Assembly (NCBI GenBank): GCA_032358165.1
Contig: JAALGY010000033.1
Coordinates: 2,356,001 to 2,420,000, forward strand
Direction of reading: 5' to 3'
DNA from: Diplosphaera chodatii
Lineage: Eukaryota; Chlorophyta; Trebouxiophyceae; Prasiolales; Stichococcaceae
DNA: 64,000 nt
In this document: positions 23,301 to 33,990 of the stretch, piece by piece
Numbering within the stretch: position 1 is the first letter of the stretch
How the letters are laid out: the number at the start of each line of letters is the position of its first letter
Notes under the pieces: generated by a model
What the model was told of the DNA's origin: nothing
What the model saw: only the letters and a program-made list of their open reading frames with translations
The model's database searches: none
Program-made: the position numbers and the translations under genes

Positions 23301-26300
23301 GCCCCGCGCTTCGCACAGGTCGTTCCACAGCTTGGCCAGCAGGGTTGCTGACCTGCATACAACGAAGCAAATCTGCCAGGTGTCTGCACCCCGAGACAAC
23401 ATGACTATAACGAGCAACTTTTGACAGGTTTATCGCGTGCTCCTCACACACATTCGCCAGCCTCAGAGGTATCAGCACACCTGTATGGCAACAGCATGCG
23501 GCTGATGACAGGCCACTGGATATCACCATCGCCGGTCAGCGGGCACTCACGCACGCCGCGGCAGATGAGCATCACCTCATGCGGGAGCAAGGGCCCCCGA
23601 ATCCGCTCGGCTGCATCCTGCAGCAGCGAGCATGACTATGTGTGTCGATGCATGTCTGCCACCAGTCGAGATATCACACTGTATGCACAGCATTGCTGAC
23701 AGGTGCACGAGGCCACTGCATAATGAGTGTACTGGGCACCGCAGTGCTGCTTTGGCGACCACCTTGACGGGGTTGGCGGCGCGGTGGCGGTGGGTGCGCT
23801 CCAGCACACGCTGCGCCACCTGCGACGGGGTGTACCCTGGCAGCAGGTCGGCGGCGATTGCGCCGTGGTTCTGGCCCCACTTCAGCAGCCCCATGCCCAG
23901 CAGCACGTCATCGCAGGACGACCACGCCGCGCCATCCCGCATGGTACACACGCCCTGCATGTTAGCCCAGAACTGGGCCACTGCTGCCAGGGGCTGTGTG
24001 CGTCAACTCCCCAGGACCTGCTGCAACGTGGAAGCTTGCAAGCTGCAATCCTGCACTGCGACTCAGATGTGGGCATCAGGGCACTCCACAGCAGAGCATC
24101 AGGGAGCCGCACCAGGGTGGTGGCTCTGAGCTGCGGGTCCAGCAGGCTGGAGAAGCGGTCCAGGACTGCGGCAACAGCCGGGGGTGGCGGCGGCGGGGGC
24201 GGCCGCAGCCCATGCGCCTTTGGCATCTGGGGCACTGGCGGCGGCTGCAGATCAGGGTTGTGGAAGTGGGTGTGCAGGGATGCTGCCACTATGTTGACGA
24301 GGCAAGCAGCAGCGGCCAATCCCTGGTGGTTTTCCATCTTGCCCGTTGCAGCGTGTGGTTCCACACACTCGGATCCAGCAGTGGTCACCCGAGGCTGCAG
24401 CAGGACGGCGTCCATGTCTGCCAGGAAGCCAGGCACACAGCGCAGCAGCGCCACATCCATCACAGACTGCATGCTGCCGCCGCACATGAGTGGCGGAAGG
24501 CCCCACGCCTGTGCAGAATTGTCAGCGTGAGGCAAGCAGTGGAAAGGCACAGCTGCTGCATGCACCTATCGCAGCCCATGGCGTCAAGCTGACGAGATCC
24601 TGGAGTGCCCGACCTGTCGGGTGATGAGCTGCTCTTGCCGGCGCTGCGCGAGTCCAAACAGCAGCGCACGGGCAATGGTCGCCGCATGCAGATGCTGTGG
24701 GCTGACGGATGTCCGGGCGTACGACTGCACAAATCAAGGTGCCGCTCATACCAGGAGTCTCAGGAGGGGAATGCGTCACCTTGCTGCCCTCGAGTCGGCT
24801 CACGAGTGGGTGCAGGTCAAGCAGCATACCTGCATGAGCAGCTGCGTGTGCTGACTGAGCTGCTGGTGCAGCTTTGCCAGCTGCCTGTCCGTGACTGGGC
24901 CCTCGGGGGGCTGCTGCTGCACTGCCATCTGGCCATGCTGGCTGCGCAGCCGAGTCTGCCGAACCTGCTGCAGACACAGCACCGTCAGCACCGATATCGC
25001 GTGGAGCAAGGGTGTATGAGATGGTAAGGACAACGGTTTGGTGCCAGAGGCTACAGAGCGCCAGCCTCAGATGTTGTGCTGGATTTGAGATGAATGCAAA
25101 CAGCAACCCTGAGGGCGCTGGACGCAGCTTGCCTGCTCCTGCTGGGCGGCCTCCTCCTGTGTGGCGGCTGCCAGAATCTCATCAAGGTCAACGACAAAGT
25201 CATTATCCTCGTCGTCGTCTTCGGGCAGCACGCCCGGCTCCGGCGAGGGCGCCAGCACTGACTGCGCATGTAGCACTGCGGCGTCAGGGCGCTGCTGCTG
25301 GCTGCCGTGCAGTGGCTGGCAGGTGATCACGGTGCGTCACCGGCGCTGCGGACCCAAGCAGGCCGAGGCGATGCTGGATGCACAGCTGGGAGCAGGTGCA
25401 CTGGCTGTCCACAATTCTTTGGGGTGCACAGGCAGGCGGCCGCGGGCCGGCCCCCGCGAACCTGGATGAAGGCCTCGTACTCGGCGTCCTCCTGCGCCTG
25501 GGCGTCCTCCGCGCCCCCCTGCAGCAGCGCCTCCAGGTCCTCCAGATCGTACTCGAGCAGGCTCTGCTGCGCCCTCGTCCGCCGCGCCACCGCATCCTCC
25601 GCTGCATCGCCGCCGACGGGTGCGACTTCTCCTCCCCCTGCCACCAGACGCGATACCTCGGTCGCAAGGCGTCTGCTCCGCCCAATCCAGTCCAAGGCTC
25701 AAGGTCAAGTGTATGATAGAGTGCACCTCCAGACCGGCTGTGGGCTTGCTGTGACAGCACTCACCACCATCATCTGCGCCAAGGCTGTGAGGTTGCTGGT
25801 GCTGCTGACTCCGTGCCTGCTGCTGTTCCTCTGCCTGCTTGCGCGCCACTGACTCTGCGGGCGTTGCCGGCACAGGCTGAGTTGGCTGGCTGTCCACAGC
25901 ATCCCCCTCAGTTGGCGCAGTGCTGTGCTGCGTGTGTGTTGGCCCGTCGGCGTCGCTGCGGATGTCCTGCAGGACACAACCCTGCGAGTCTTGGTGGCTG
26001 GCTTCAATGGTGTCAAGGTGTGGCGTCAGGGATGTGCACACAGCATGGCGCCCACCTCGTCTGAGCTTTCCAGGTCTGCATCGTCCAGCTCCTCCTCATG
26101 TTCAGGAAGTAACAGGCCGCCATCCTCCCCTGCACGGCAGTTCTGGCGCCTCTTGTGCAGCTCAACGTTGAACGGTATCACAGGCGCTGCGAATTCCGCA
26201 GTCTGTTGGCAGCAAGTTCAAAATCACCGGCTTGAAGGTGTAGCCGTTGGACGCGTCGCGACCTCGACTGCTGGTCCTCATCAGAGGAGGAGGACTCGGA

Positions 26301-26417
26301 AGCCGATGCAGACGACGCTGCAGCCTCAAAGTCAGAGTCGTCGCTGTCAGCAATGGAGCCGGCATCCGATGGTGCCCCCTGCTGCACCGGTGCATCATCC
26401 GGCTCAGCCTCCGTCAT
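20339..26417 (-). CDS. GON4L-like SANT-domain nuclear protein
   Basis: ATG at 26415-26417 opens an acidic serine-rich exon (DSDDSDFEAAAS). Next come an acidic exon near 26080 (HEEELDDADLESSDE), an exon at 25695-25450 (LEYDLEDLEALLQG, AQEDAEYEAFIQ), and DDDEDNDFVVDLDEILAAAT (25232-25173). Then come a Gln/His helix near 24900 (RQLAKLHQQLSQHTQLLMQ), VMDVALLRCVPGFLADMDAV, AAVLDRFSSLLDPQLR, and DDVLLGMGLLKWGQNHG with LLPGYTPSQVAQRVLERT (23910-23780). Long A/P/Q-rich segments fill 23134-21477. The final exon ends with a SANT-like helix set (WALPEDRLVLRDLI ... VQQRLQFLTAEM) and the stop at 20339. The order of acidic region, Q/H helix, LLALGL-type segment and terminal SANT matches GON4L/YARP transcriptional co-regulators. 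The head of the gene faces the EndoU gene. The family call is by motif order; exon joins in the middle are approximate. Confidence 0.68.
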
Positions 26418-26738
26418 CTTTTCTTTTCACACGCCATGCATGCAGACATGCTCTGGCAGCAGCGCAGCACGTCTTGCAACCAACATCGACTGGCACGTGG
26501 CATGCATGTACCAGATGATGTGCTGATGCAGCCAAGCAGCCTCAGATAGCTGCTCAACGCACATTGCGCATCTGAACCTTCGCCCTCTGCTCTCACTCAA
26601 TCCAGTCACGGGTCCTCGAGCTGCCGTCTGTTCATCACCCAAAGCAACATCCGCTTTGCATGCATTTTGCAGACCTTTTGAATTGACAAGTGCTGTCTCA
26701 CCAGCAGATCGCATATCACAGTACAGAAAACCGAGAAG
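26418..26738. promoter_or_regulatory. Divergent promoter region, GON4L-like / EndoU
   Basis: The two start codons point away from each other with 321 bases between them, so both promoters must share this interval. No specific element is recognised. The divergent layout is direct observation; shared control is inference. Confidence 0.45.
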
Positions 26739-28801
26739 ATGACGGTGGGCGGCGATCTTTCGTCGGCTGTCAGTGAGCTTGCGCGTCTGGACTCCAGCCG
26801 CCTGAACTATGGCGTAGACTACACAGTCGACCTTCAGGTGCACCGCCTAGCTGCACCTTGCACATGCAGAGCAAGAATTATGCACAGGTACACGTACTAG
26901 GGTGTAGCAGCGCCTCAGCTGTACAGCGATCGTGTTGCCTTGAGCTGTTCTGCAGGCGACGCGCAGCCAGGCCGAGCGGCAGGGTCAGCGCCTGGGGCCG
27001 CTGATCACCAATGTCAACCCCCAGGTGTTCCAGCGCCCGACGTTTCGCCTGTTCTTCAGCCTGCTGGACAACTACAAGCGGTGAGGGTTGCGACACCACA
27101 ACATGTGATGCGCGCCTCAGCGTCGGCATACTGGCTTGTGATCTGATACACTTCAAAGGCTGCTGCTGTACGTTGCAGGGTGACTGGCACTGCCGAAAGC
27201 TTCGGGCCCAATGAGCTGCGCGAGCAATCGGACTTCCTGGACGCATGCATGGCGACGCCCTGCCTGCAGTACGCGCACTCGTGGCTCTCCAGCCGGCAGC
27301 TCATTGGTGCGAGGTCATGCCGGAGCAGGACTGCACTATAACTAGAGCATCGGTGGATCACGCTGTATGACGTCTGCAGTGACGACATCGATGTGACGAC
27401 GCTTGTGTCGTCGGCGCAGGGAGTGACCCGCAGCAGTTCAAGGCCGCGCTGGTGCAGATGTGGTTCAGCCTGTACCGGCGGGAGGTGCAGAACGACTCCT
27501 CCGGCTTCGAGCACGTGTCCCTGGGCGAGAGCGACAACGGGCAGGTCAAGGTGGGCATGTAAGATGGCATCGTGGAAGCAGATGTGACATTGGACACCAG
27601 CAGCTCCGCTACCTGCTCACCCATGCGGCCTTGCAGCAATCCTCAAATGCTGCTGCCATGACACGTGTCAGATATTGGTGGAACAGGGCTTGCACAGCTG
27701 GATCCAGTACCACCTCGAGGAACGCAATGGCAACCTGGAGTATCGGGGCTACCTACACCCCAAGTCCGGTCCAAAGGCCAGCCCAGAGGACCGCATCCTC
27801 AGCGTGCATTTTGGTGAGCAGCCATTGCTGACATCCTGGACCGGTGGCGCAAAACCCTGCAGCTACTGTCCTGCACGGTGTGTGGAAGAACAGCGGCGCC
27901 AATGCACGGGTGGGACATGCGCACACACCACGGAGCCTGTTGGTTGGCAGGCTGGTGGGGCCAGACCAAGGCCGTGAGCTCCATCTTCATGGGCAGCACG
28001 CCCGAGTTCGAGCTGGCGCTATATACCATGTGCTTCCTGGGGGGCGGCGAGGAGAATGTGGTATGGTTGGACGACTTCCAGGTCCTCATCAAAGCCTATC
28101 GCGTCCGCAGCAACAAAGGAGGTGAAATCGGCGCATTGCCCTGATCAATCAACTGGAGCCTGTGCTTCGTTGCTTTCCTTCCTACCGAGCATTCAGCCAT
28201 TCTCTCACAGTTTCGTCATGCCGTGGGTGTTGCTTGAAACGCTTTCGAGCTTGGCTGCAGACAAGATCGGCACCTGCTACCCGGAGCTGCTGAGCAAGGG
28301 GGCCGGCGGCGGCGGCGGCGCTGCACCTCACCAGAGCGGTGGGTACCAGCAGCAGCAGCAGCACCATGGTGGGCACCAGAGCCAGCCACAGCAGGGCGGC
28401 TATCAGCAGCAGGGCGGCGGCTACACCCAGCAGCAGGGCGGCGGCTACAGCCAGCAGCACGGCGGCTATCAGCAGCAGCAGCAGCATGGCAGCGGCCAGC
28501 AGGCGTGGGGGCCCGCCGCGCAGCACCAGGGCCAGCAGCACTATGGACAGGGCCACATACAGCAGCAGCCGCCGCCCCAGGTGATCAACAGTGGTGCAGC
28601 AAGTGTTCTGACTAGACATACAGTCTATTGTTTGCTGAGTGCTGGCTACGGACAGTGGCAACATCTCATGTTGTATAGTCAGCATTATCCCTGTGCCTAA
28701 CATTGCAGGGCAACCCCAACGACACTACGTCACAAGGCTGCGTCAACCTTGTGTCTGCGATCCTGGGCATTTTCTGCAGCGGCAACAAGAATAGGAACTG
28801 A
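26739..28801 (+). CDS. EndoU (XendoU) family endoribonuclease with prion-like C-terminal tail
   Basis: EndoU enzymes cut RNA at uridines, usually with Mn2+ or Ca2+. ATG at 26739 opens LSSAVSELARLDSSRLNYGV, the family N-terminus. Later exons give QVFQRPTFRLFFSLLDNY, DSSGFEHVSLGE (first catalytic His), GLHSWIQYHLEE (second His), GYLHPKSGPKASPEDR, TKAVSSIFMGSTPEFELALY (catalytic Lys) and LGGGEENVVW, so all three catalytic residues are present. The exon starting near 28261 (DKIGTCYPELL) continues into about 90 residues of G/Q/Y/H repeats (28300-28580, units like GGYQQQ and GGGYTQQQ). A last exon, ending FCSGNKNRN at 28799-28801, adds a short hydrophobic segment, VNLVSAILGIF. No signal peptide is seen, so a cytosolic or nuclear role is likelier than secretion. 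The domain is certain; small internal exon edges are approximate. Confidence 0.92.
28300..28580 (+). repeat. Q/G/Y-rich coding repeat (CAG and GGC tracts)
   Basis: Imperfect coding repeats in the EndoU tail: a GGC run near 28302-28320, then many CAGCAG groups separated by GGCGGCTAC or GGCTAT. The reading frame is kept open throughout. Confidence 0.85.
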
Positions 28802-28848
28802 TGTGTCCTGACTAGCATTGCCACCAGCATCAGCTCAGCCAAAGCCCC

Positions 28849-30093
28849 TCAACCTGGTCCGCCGTCCATTTCAAATGCTAGTGTGTCGCTCATCACACCC
28901 AGGCGACCATACTCTTCCCGCTGCTTTACTTTCAGCTCGTCAACCTGCATCAGAGCACCAGAATCACTCGGCTGTTTTTCGATCACCTTGTTGACAACCA
29001 TTGTGGCAGTGCACGCTTCTTGCGTCAGCAGGTTCATCGTGACTCACGGCCTTGACTGCAAATATTGTCGCCGCAATTGCCAGGACGAAGTTGACAAATA
29101 TCAAAGCTGCAAATAGCACAGCGACCTGTGTTGAATGGGTTTCTTCATATATTGATGTGCAGCAACTGCATTTTCGTTCGCAAGCGTGGCTCACTTGCCG
29201 CTGCTTGCTCGTATCCTGTCAAACCAGCAGGCTCCCCAGCAAATCTGCAATTGTCGAGGAGAATCATGAATTTTGTCCGTGACGCATCGAATTTGTTAGT
29301 CAACAGGCAGTCTAGGTGGCATCCGGTGTTCTGTGCATACCGTATGCCCACATCGGTCGCCGTGTCTGCACAGCACCATGAGTATGACCATGATGGTTCC
29401 GAATGGGCTTGCGAGCGTCATGCACGACTGCAATGGAAGTGATGCGGAGATAGCCGACATGGTGACAGCCACAACAAGTTTGCACAGCATCCACTACACA
29501 CCTACAAAGATGCTGAAGGACAAGACGACTTGCACTGCATTGTAAGCGAAGAATATCGTCACCAGCTCCTGCGAAGCATCACAGCAGGTCATGCTGACGC
29601 GGACCATGAACACTGACATGTGCCGCCCTGGATAGCGCACTGCCGGATGCACGAGCACCAGGTAGCCCGGTGAAAATTACCCGTTGTGCGGCCAGGACAC
29701 CAGCCAGGCCAAAGATCGAGCACACGTTGTTCGCCACGGAGTACCAGAAGAGGATGTCCAGCGGGCTGCGAAAGTTCAGGCTGCGAGCTGCGGCGGGCAG
29801 GTCCTTGTGCGCGCTCTTCTCCGCTTCTGACCACATCCCAAATACCGCGTTGAAGTAGTGGCTCTTGAAGCCCTGCACAAGCAGCATGCAGTACGTACAT
29901 AGAGTCCTCGGCTGGCTCCATGCGGGGTGTTGGAAGATGCAGGCCACATCGGCACTTCACTCAGGCGATAGAGTAAGCAGAGGTATCAGCGTTCAAACAT
30001 CACCTCAAAGACGCCCAGCAGGGCGAGACCAATGACGAATTCCAGCGTTGCGATGCACAACACACCACCACCAGATTTGAAGGCGCTGCCCAT
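28849..30093 (-). CDS. Four-TM membrane protein of unknown function
   Basis: ATG at 30091-30093 gives MGSAFKSGGG followed by helix 1 (LEFVIGLALLGVFE, GTGATG donor). The second exon (29874-29683) has HYFNAVFGMWSEAEKSAHKD and NFRSPLDILFWYSVANNVCS with helix 2 (IFGLAGVLAAQR). Next are ELVTIFFAYNAVQVVLSFSIF (about 29568-29506, helix 3), a possible exon near 29430 (CMTLASPFGTIMVIL), VAVLFAALIFVNFVLAIAAT (about 29120, helix 4) and a hydrophilic C-terminus (EKQPSDSGALMQVDELKVKQ ... FEMDGGPG) ending at 28849. The topology resembles tetraspan proteins, but I see no CCG motif and cannot name a family. Its stop lies 47 bases from the convergent EndoU stop, so the 3'UTRs must overlap. Confidence 0.6.
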
Positions 30094-31632
30094 CCTGCCG
30101 CACGAGTGCAGATGCACAGCAACTGCGTGCTTGATCAAAAGCTACAACGGTTGCAGCCCTCAGCAGTCAGGCAACACCATGTGCTGCTGCCGGTCAGAGG
30201 GCACTGATGGTGAAGTGCCACTACTGTTCACGTGTGATGGGATGACCTTGCAAATTTATTGCAGGTGCATACAAGTGCAAACATCGTTCTTTCCTGCGAA
30301 GACCCTACTTCAGATTCAAGGTTTGATATACTTGTGGTTGCATGCAGACAAGCGGCAGAAGAGGCACTGATTCGCCACCTCCTCTGTCTGTCTCAGTGAG
30401 CAGGTTTGGTGGATCTGCATGCTGCAATCTGTACGAACACATGGACCCACCCTGCTGCACCTTGTGAAACGCAGGGTCCTCAAGTTCACAACTGTCTGGT
30501 GTTCTGGTGCATCGATCTACCGTATACGCTTCTGCTGTCTATGCTCATCAGATAACCGACTAAGCAGCACCGCACAAGCAATGCAAGAATCGATAGCCCT
30601 GAGCACCGTCACATGAGCTTCATCGAAAGTCAGCACCCATCTGAACGTCAGCAACCATCAAACTGGATTTAACAGCTGTGTAGTGCGCCGGAAGCTCTAG
30701 CCCTCCCCAAAACCAGCCTGGCACCCAGGTTCCACTGAAAGCACCCAGAAACCTCGCCCTAACCTCGCCGAGCCACAAAGTCTGATGAAGCCAAGTTCAC
30801 GGCGCTGGCCACCGCACAGCGCCACCAGGACGGCGCGACAACTGAACAAGACGTTGCCCAGGCGCAAGTGCGCCAGCGCCCCGCCCACTTCAGCTGATCG
30901 CAGCTGCCGCATCCTGCGGCTTCATCATCTGCGGGCGCCTCATGTTTTCCATGACGGCCGTCAGCACTGCGAGCTTGTGGTCAGGGCAGCACGCCCACAG
31001 CCGGTGGGCTGCCAGTGACTCTGTGCGCTTCTCAAAACAGCACTCCACGGTGAAGGAGAGCCCCTCCATGTCAATTGTCCGCACGTTGTCGCACTGGCTG
31101 TCAGCGCAGGGCACAGGGATTGGGCGGCCCATCTGGCAGGGCAGCTGGCGACGGCGCGAGCTTAACAGTGGCAAAGATAGGCGGTCAACGTCACGAAGCC
31201 ACGCGCTGCTCGTGTCGCCGGCCGTAGCCCAGCTGCACCTTGATTGTTGCCTTCCAACAGATCAAAGACTGAAACTTTGGCGTGGTCCTGTTGGGCCCTG
31301 TTGTTTGCACGGCCGGGTACAACGCTACAGCCGTGTGCTGTGCGTGTGGTGACACACCGGTCCGGCGGCGGGGCAGAGCTAGAACAGGAAAGGGTGGCTG
31401 CGCTGCGCTGTGAGTTGAACACAGCGAGGGGACTGGCGTAAAGGTCACATGACAACGGTAATGTCTGCTATGCTTTGACCTTAACGTATTTTGAGAGCAG
31501 CTGCGGCCCCTAGAGCATGCTGCCAGCTTGCAACCTGTCGCATGATCAGCTGCAGCAGCCTGCATCGATGTTGCCTCCGTGTGAAGTCGTGCACAGCAAA
31601 GTCACAAGCCTGAGCTGTATGCTGCCACGTAG
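30094..31632. other. Gap between the four-TM gene and RNase H2A, one possible coding exon inside
   Basis: Both flanking genes are on the minus strand. The interval holds the RNase H2A 3'UTR, the promoter of the four-TM gene, and the isolated ORF at 30890-31174. A C-rich stretch (about 30695-30785) has no coding signal. The remainder shows nothing I can name. Confidence 0.4.
30890..31174 (-). CDS. Unassigned cysteine-containing exon or small gene
   Basis: A minus-strand ORF whose inner part (from about 31129, MGRPIPVPCADSQCDNVRT, ITDMEGL-like and FTVECCFEKRTES segments, then RLWACCPDHKLAVLTAVMEN) has an amino-acid mix like real protein, with paired cysteines (CADSQC, ECC, ACC). It ends MMKPQDAAAAIS before a TGA. 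It could be the last exon of a small gene whose other exons lie in 31180-31620, or chance. It is not needed by RNase H2A, which closes at 31633. I recognise no family. Confidence 0.25.
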   Translation of the reverse strand: MPLLSSRRRQLPCQMGRPIPVPCADSQCDNVRTIDMEGLSFTVECCFEKRTESLAAHRLWACCPDHKLAVLTAVMENMRRPQMMKPQDAAAAIS

Positions 31633-33355
31633 TCAGAATGCCGCCGTTACTCGGGCGAGCTTGCGGGTCCTGAAGAATGCAGGGCGCTTTGCCCCACTGC
31701 TGGCTGCTTTTGCTACGTCACTGCCCTGAATGAACGCTGTCATGCTCTGCGACGTCTCATCCACGTCGCATGCCCTGGAGCAAGAGCGTAAGATGACTCA
31801 ATCGAAAAACATCTGCTGTAATCATGTGTCTGAACAGACAGCAGGCCGCCCAGACAGCTGTGCTGAGCAGAGGGAGGCATGTGCACAGCTCTTACCAGGT
31901 AACCTTCGGGCCCCTGTCTTCCAGCAGGCGGCTGACGGTCTGCCAGCTGAAGCGTGTGAGCTGTGGGAAGCCGAAGAGAGGCTCCAGGCCCGCCTCCAGC
32001 CACGCTTTGGTTCCGGGATCTGAGCGGCAGAAGACACCCATCGCACCGGACGCCAGTTGGGATGTGACACAACCCATCACGTGAGCCGCCTGCACATGCG
32101 GTCCGGTTCACTCGTGGCCATCACTACAGTGCTGGCATCAGCACGCACCGCCTGGGTAGCCAGAGCCCCAAGTACGGCTGAGCTGCAGCTGCTCTTGAAG
32201 GACGAACTCCCGCAACGTCATGTCCCGTGTCACCTGCACATGCCACTGGCAGACATCGTCAGTCTGCAGCTCTTTTGGTGGGCAATTGCAGCCGGCGGAC
32301 CATGAGCAGGCAAGCGTGGCAAGCATCTTCGGCCACCAGGCACTTGCCTTGGCAACGATGCTGGCTGCGCTGACGATGGGGTAGATCGAGTCTGCTTTGG
32401 GGCACACTGTGAAAGAGATGCCGAGACCTGAGAAGCGCTGTTCCAGCCGCTCGCGGTGCCGATCGGCGTCACCAACAGTGTCCACATACACCTGCGACAT
32501 CGCAAAAGTTGCATTTTGGAGCACAATCGTTGCAGGTAATGGACTACGATGTCAGACTGTGAGCACATCAGCAGCTGTATCTACTCTTGCACGTGCACAC
32601 GCCAGACACCTTGCTGAGGCGGTATCCCATCTCCAGCACTGCTGCGACCAGATTGAAGGTGCACTCGTTGGCAATCTGGTTCAGGCTGACGCGGTCCCTG
32701 CAAGGAGCGGTCAAAAACACAAATCACGTCTGTCATGCTTCCCAGTCCCGAGCCTGCGCATGCACTGAAGGCTGTGCACGCAGCAGAGGAGCCACACCTG
32801 CGCAGCATCCGAGCGGATATGTATGCAGCGCTGACAGACTCGATGGCATAGCCCAGCCGATCATCGCCCTGGATATTGGCGAACAGACCTTCACGCTGCT
32901 CGTCGTTCAGGACTTTTGAGTCCGCGAATGCCCTGCGCAGGGCAGACAGGCTCTCTGTAAGCTGGGCCCGTACGTGCAGGGGGAGGGCGACTGTTGTGTT
33001 GCCTGGCAACCACCATGACGCACATGTCCTTCATGGCTGCCTCATCCGATTCCTCGCAGAAGGCGGCAGCATACACCATGGGCCCCAACACAGGGCCTCT
33101 GCCAGCCTCATCTGCAGGTCATCGTCCGGAAGTCAAGCACACGGACGATGCCGGTGCACCGCACGCAACTGCCATGTATACCGTTGATACAGAGGCCACA
33201 GGGTTGCCACTTTCACTAAGATATCTTTGGATCCTGTGCACTGGAGACGGGGGCCCACCAATGCCGAGGATGCATGGCCCTGCCTGCGATGCGCTGTTGG
33301 CTAGAGCTTTGCTGTTCGCATGTGCAGGCAGGCAGACCGCTTCGGCAGCCGCCAT
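31633..33355 (-). CDS. RNASEH2A: Ribonuclease H2 catalytic subunit A
   Basis: RNase H2A cleaves RNA-DNA hybrids and removes single ribonucleotides from genomic DNA in the nucleus. Exon 1 starts with ATG at 33353-33355 (MAAAEAVCLPAHANSK) and ends CILGI. The next exon supplies DEAGRGPVLGPMVYAAAF, rebuilding the active-site GIDEAGRG with the Asp codon split by the intron. Then come FADSKVLNDEQREGLF, YAIESVSAAYISARMLRR, VYVDTVGDADRHRERLEQRF, KADSIYPIVSAASIVAK and VTRDMTLREFVLQEQL. SGYPGDPGTKAWLEA is rebuilt across an intron, then come LFGFPQLTRFSWQTVS and VTW. A last exon (about 31756-31633) holds DETSQSMTAFIQGS and AFFRTRKLARVTAAF. The DEAGRG acidic pair, the second-site Asp and the eukaryote-specific tail are present. 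RNASEH2B and C are not in the window. Confidence 0.93.
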
Positions 33356-33990
33356 CTTTGGGATGTGTTGAATTGAAGCAAGGGGAACGCGCGGTCTGAA
33401 GGTTTCTGTGTTTGATGCCGAAGCAGGATGCTTGCAAGCTGCCGTTCGAAACTTAAAATTTTTCAGAGTGTGCGAGTGATCGAGAGCAGCTACTAGACAA
33501 CCTCGCAGCCAACGCAATGCCCGGATTGCCTCTCTTGAGATTCAGCATACTTCTCCAGACTGCTTCTGCGATAGAGCATGCAAGACATGATGTACGGGCA
33601 CCCGTGACATGCTGGGATCCTGTACGGGTGCTGTTGAGCTCAGACTGCACGGCAGCGGACCGACTTATGCCCTTGCAAAGGTCAACAGTCCACATGTTGT
33701 CCGAAACACTCACTGTCGCGTCCCTGCACGGAGCTGTTGGATCTTTGGCCAAACTCTGATTTCTGTTCTGGGTGTCAGCGTCAGCTGTGCAGCCGCTTGC
33801 ATGCAATCTTCTGCTGTGCTCCCTAACGCGTTGTGCTTGACGCCGAGCACACGCAGCTGTATCAGCTTCACTTCGTGCTGCTTCACATCTTCCGGTGGAT
33901 ACCAAGGTAAGCTCAGGGATCAGGCATGCACTGCGGCTTCATGGCTTTGCGGCTTTCTCAAGGCAGCATGACGACATCATTGCTGTACCA
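33356..33990. promoter_or_regulatory. Divergent promoter region, RNase H2A / YchJ-like
   Basis: About 635 bases between divergent starts. ORFs here show no family character. No clear element is seen. Confidence 0.4.
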
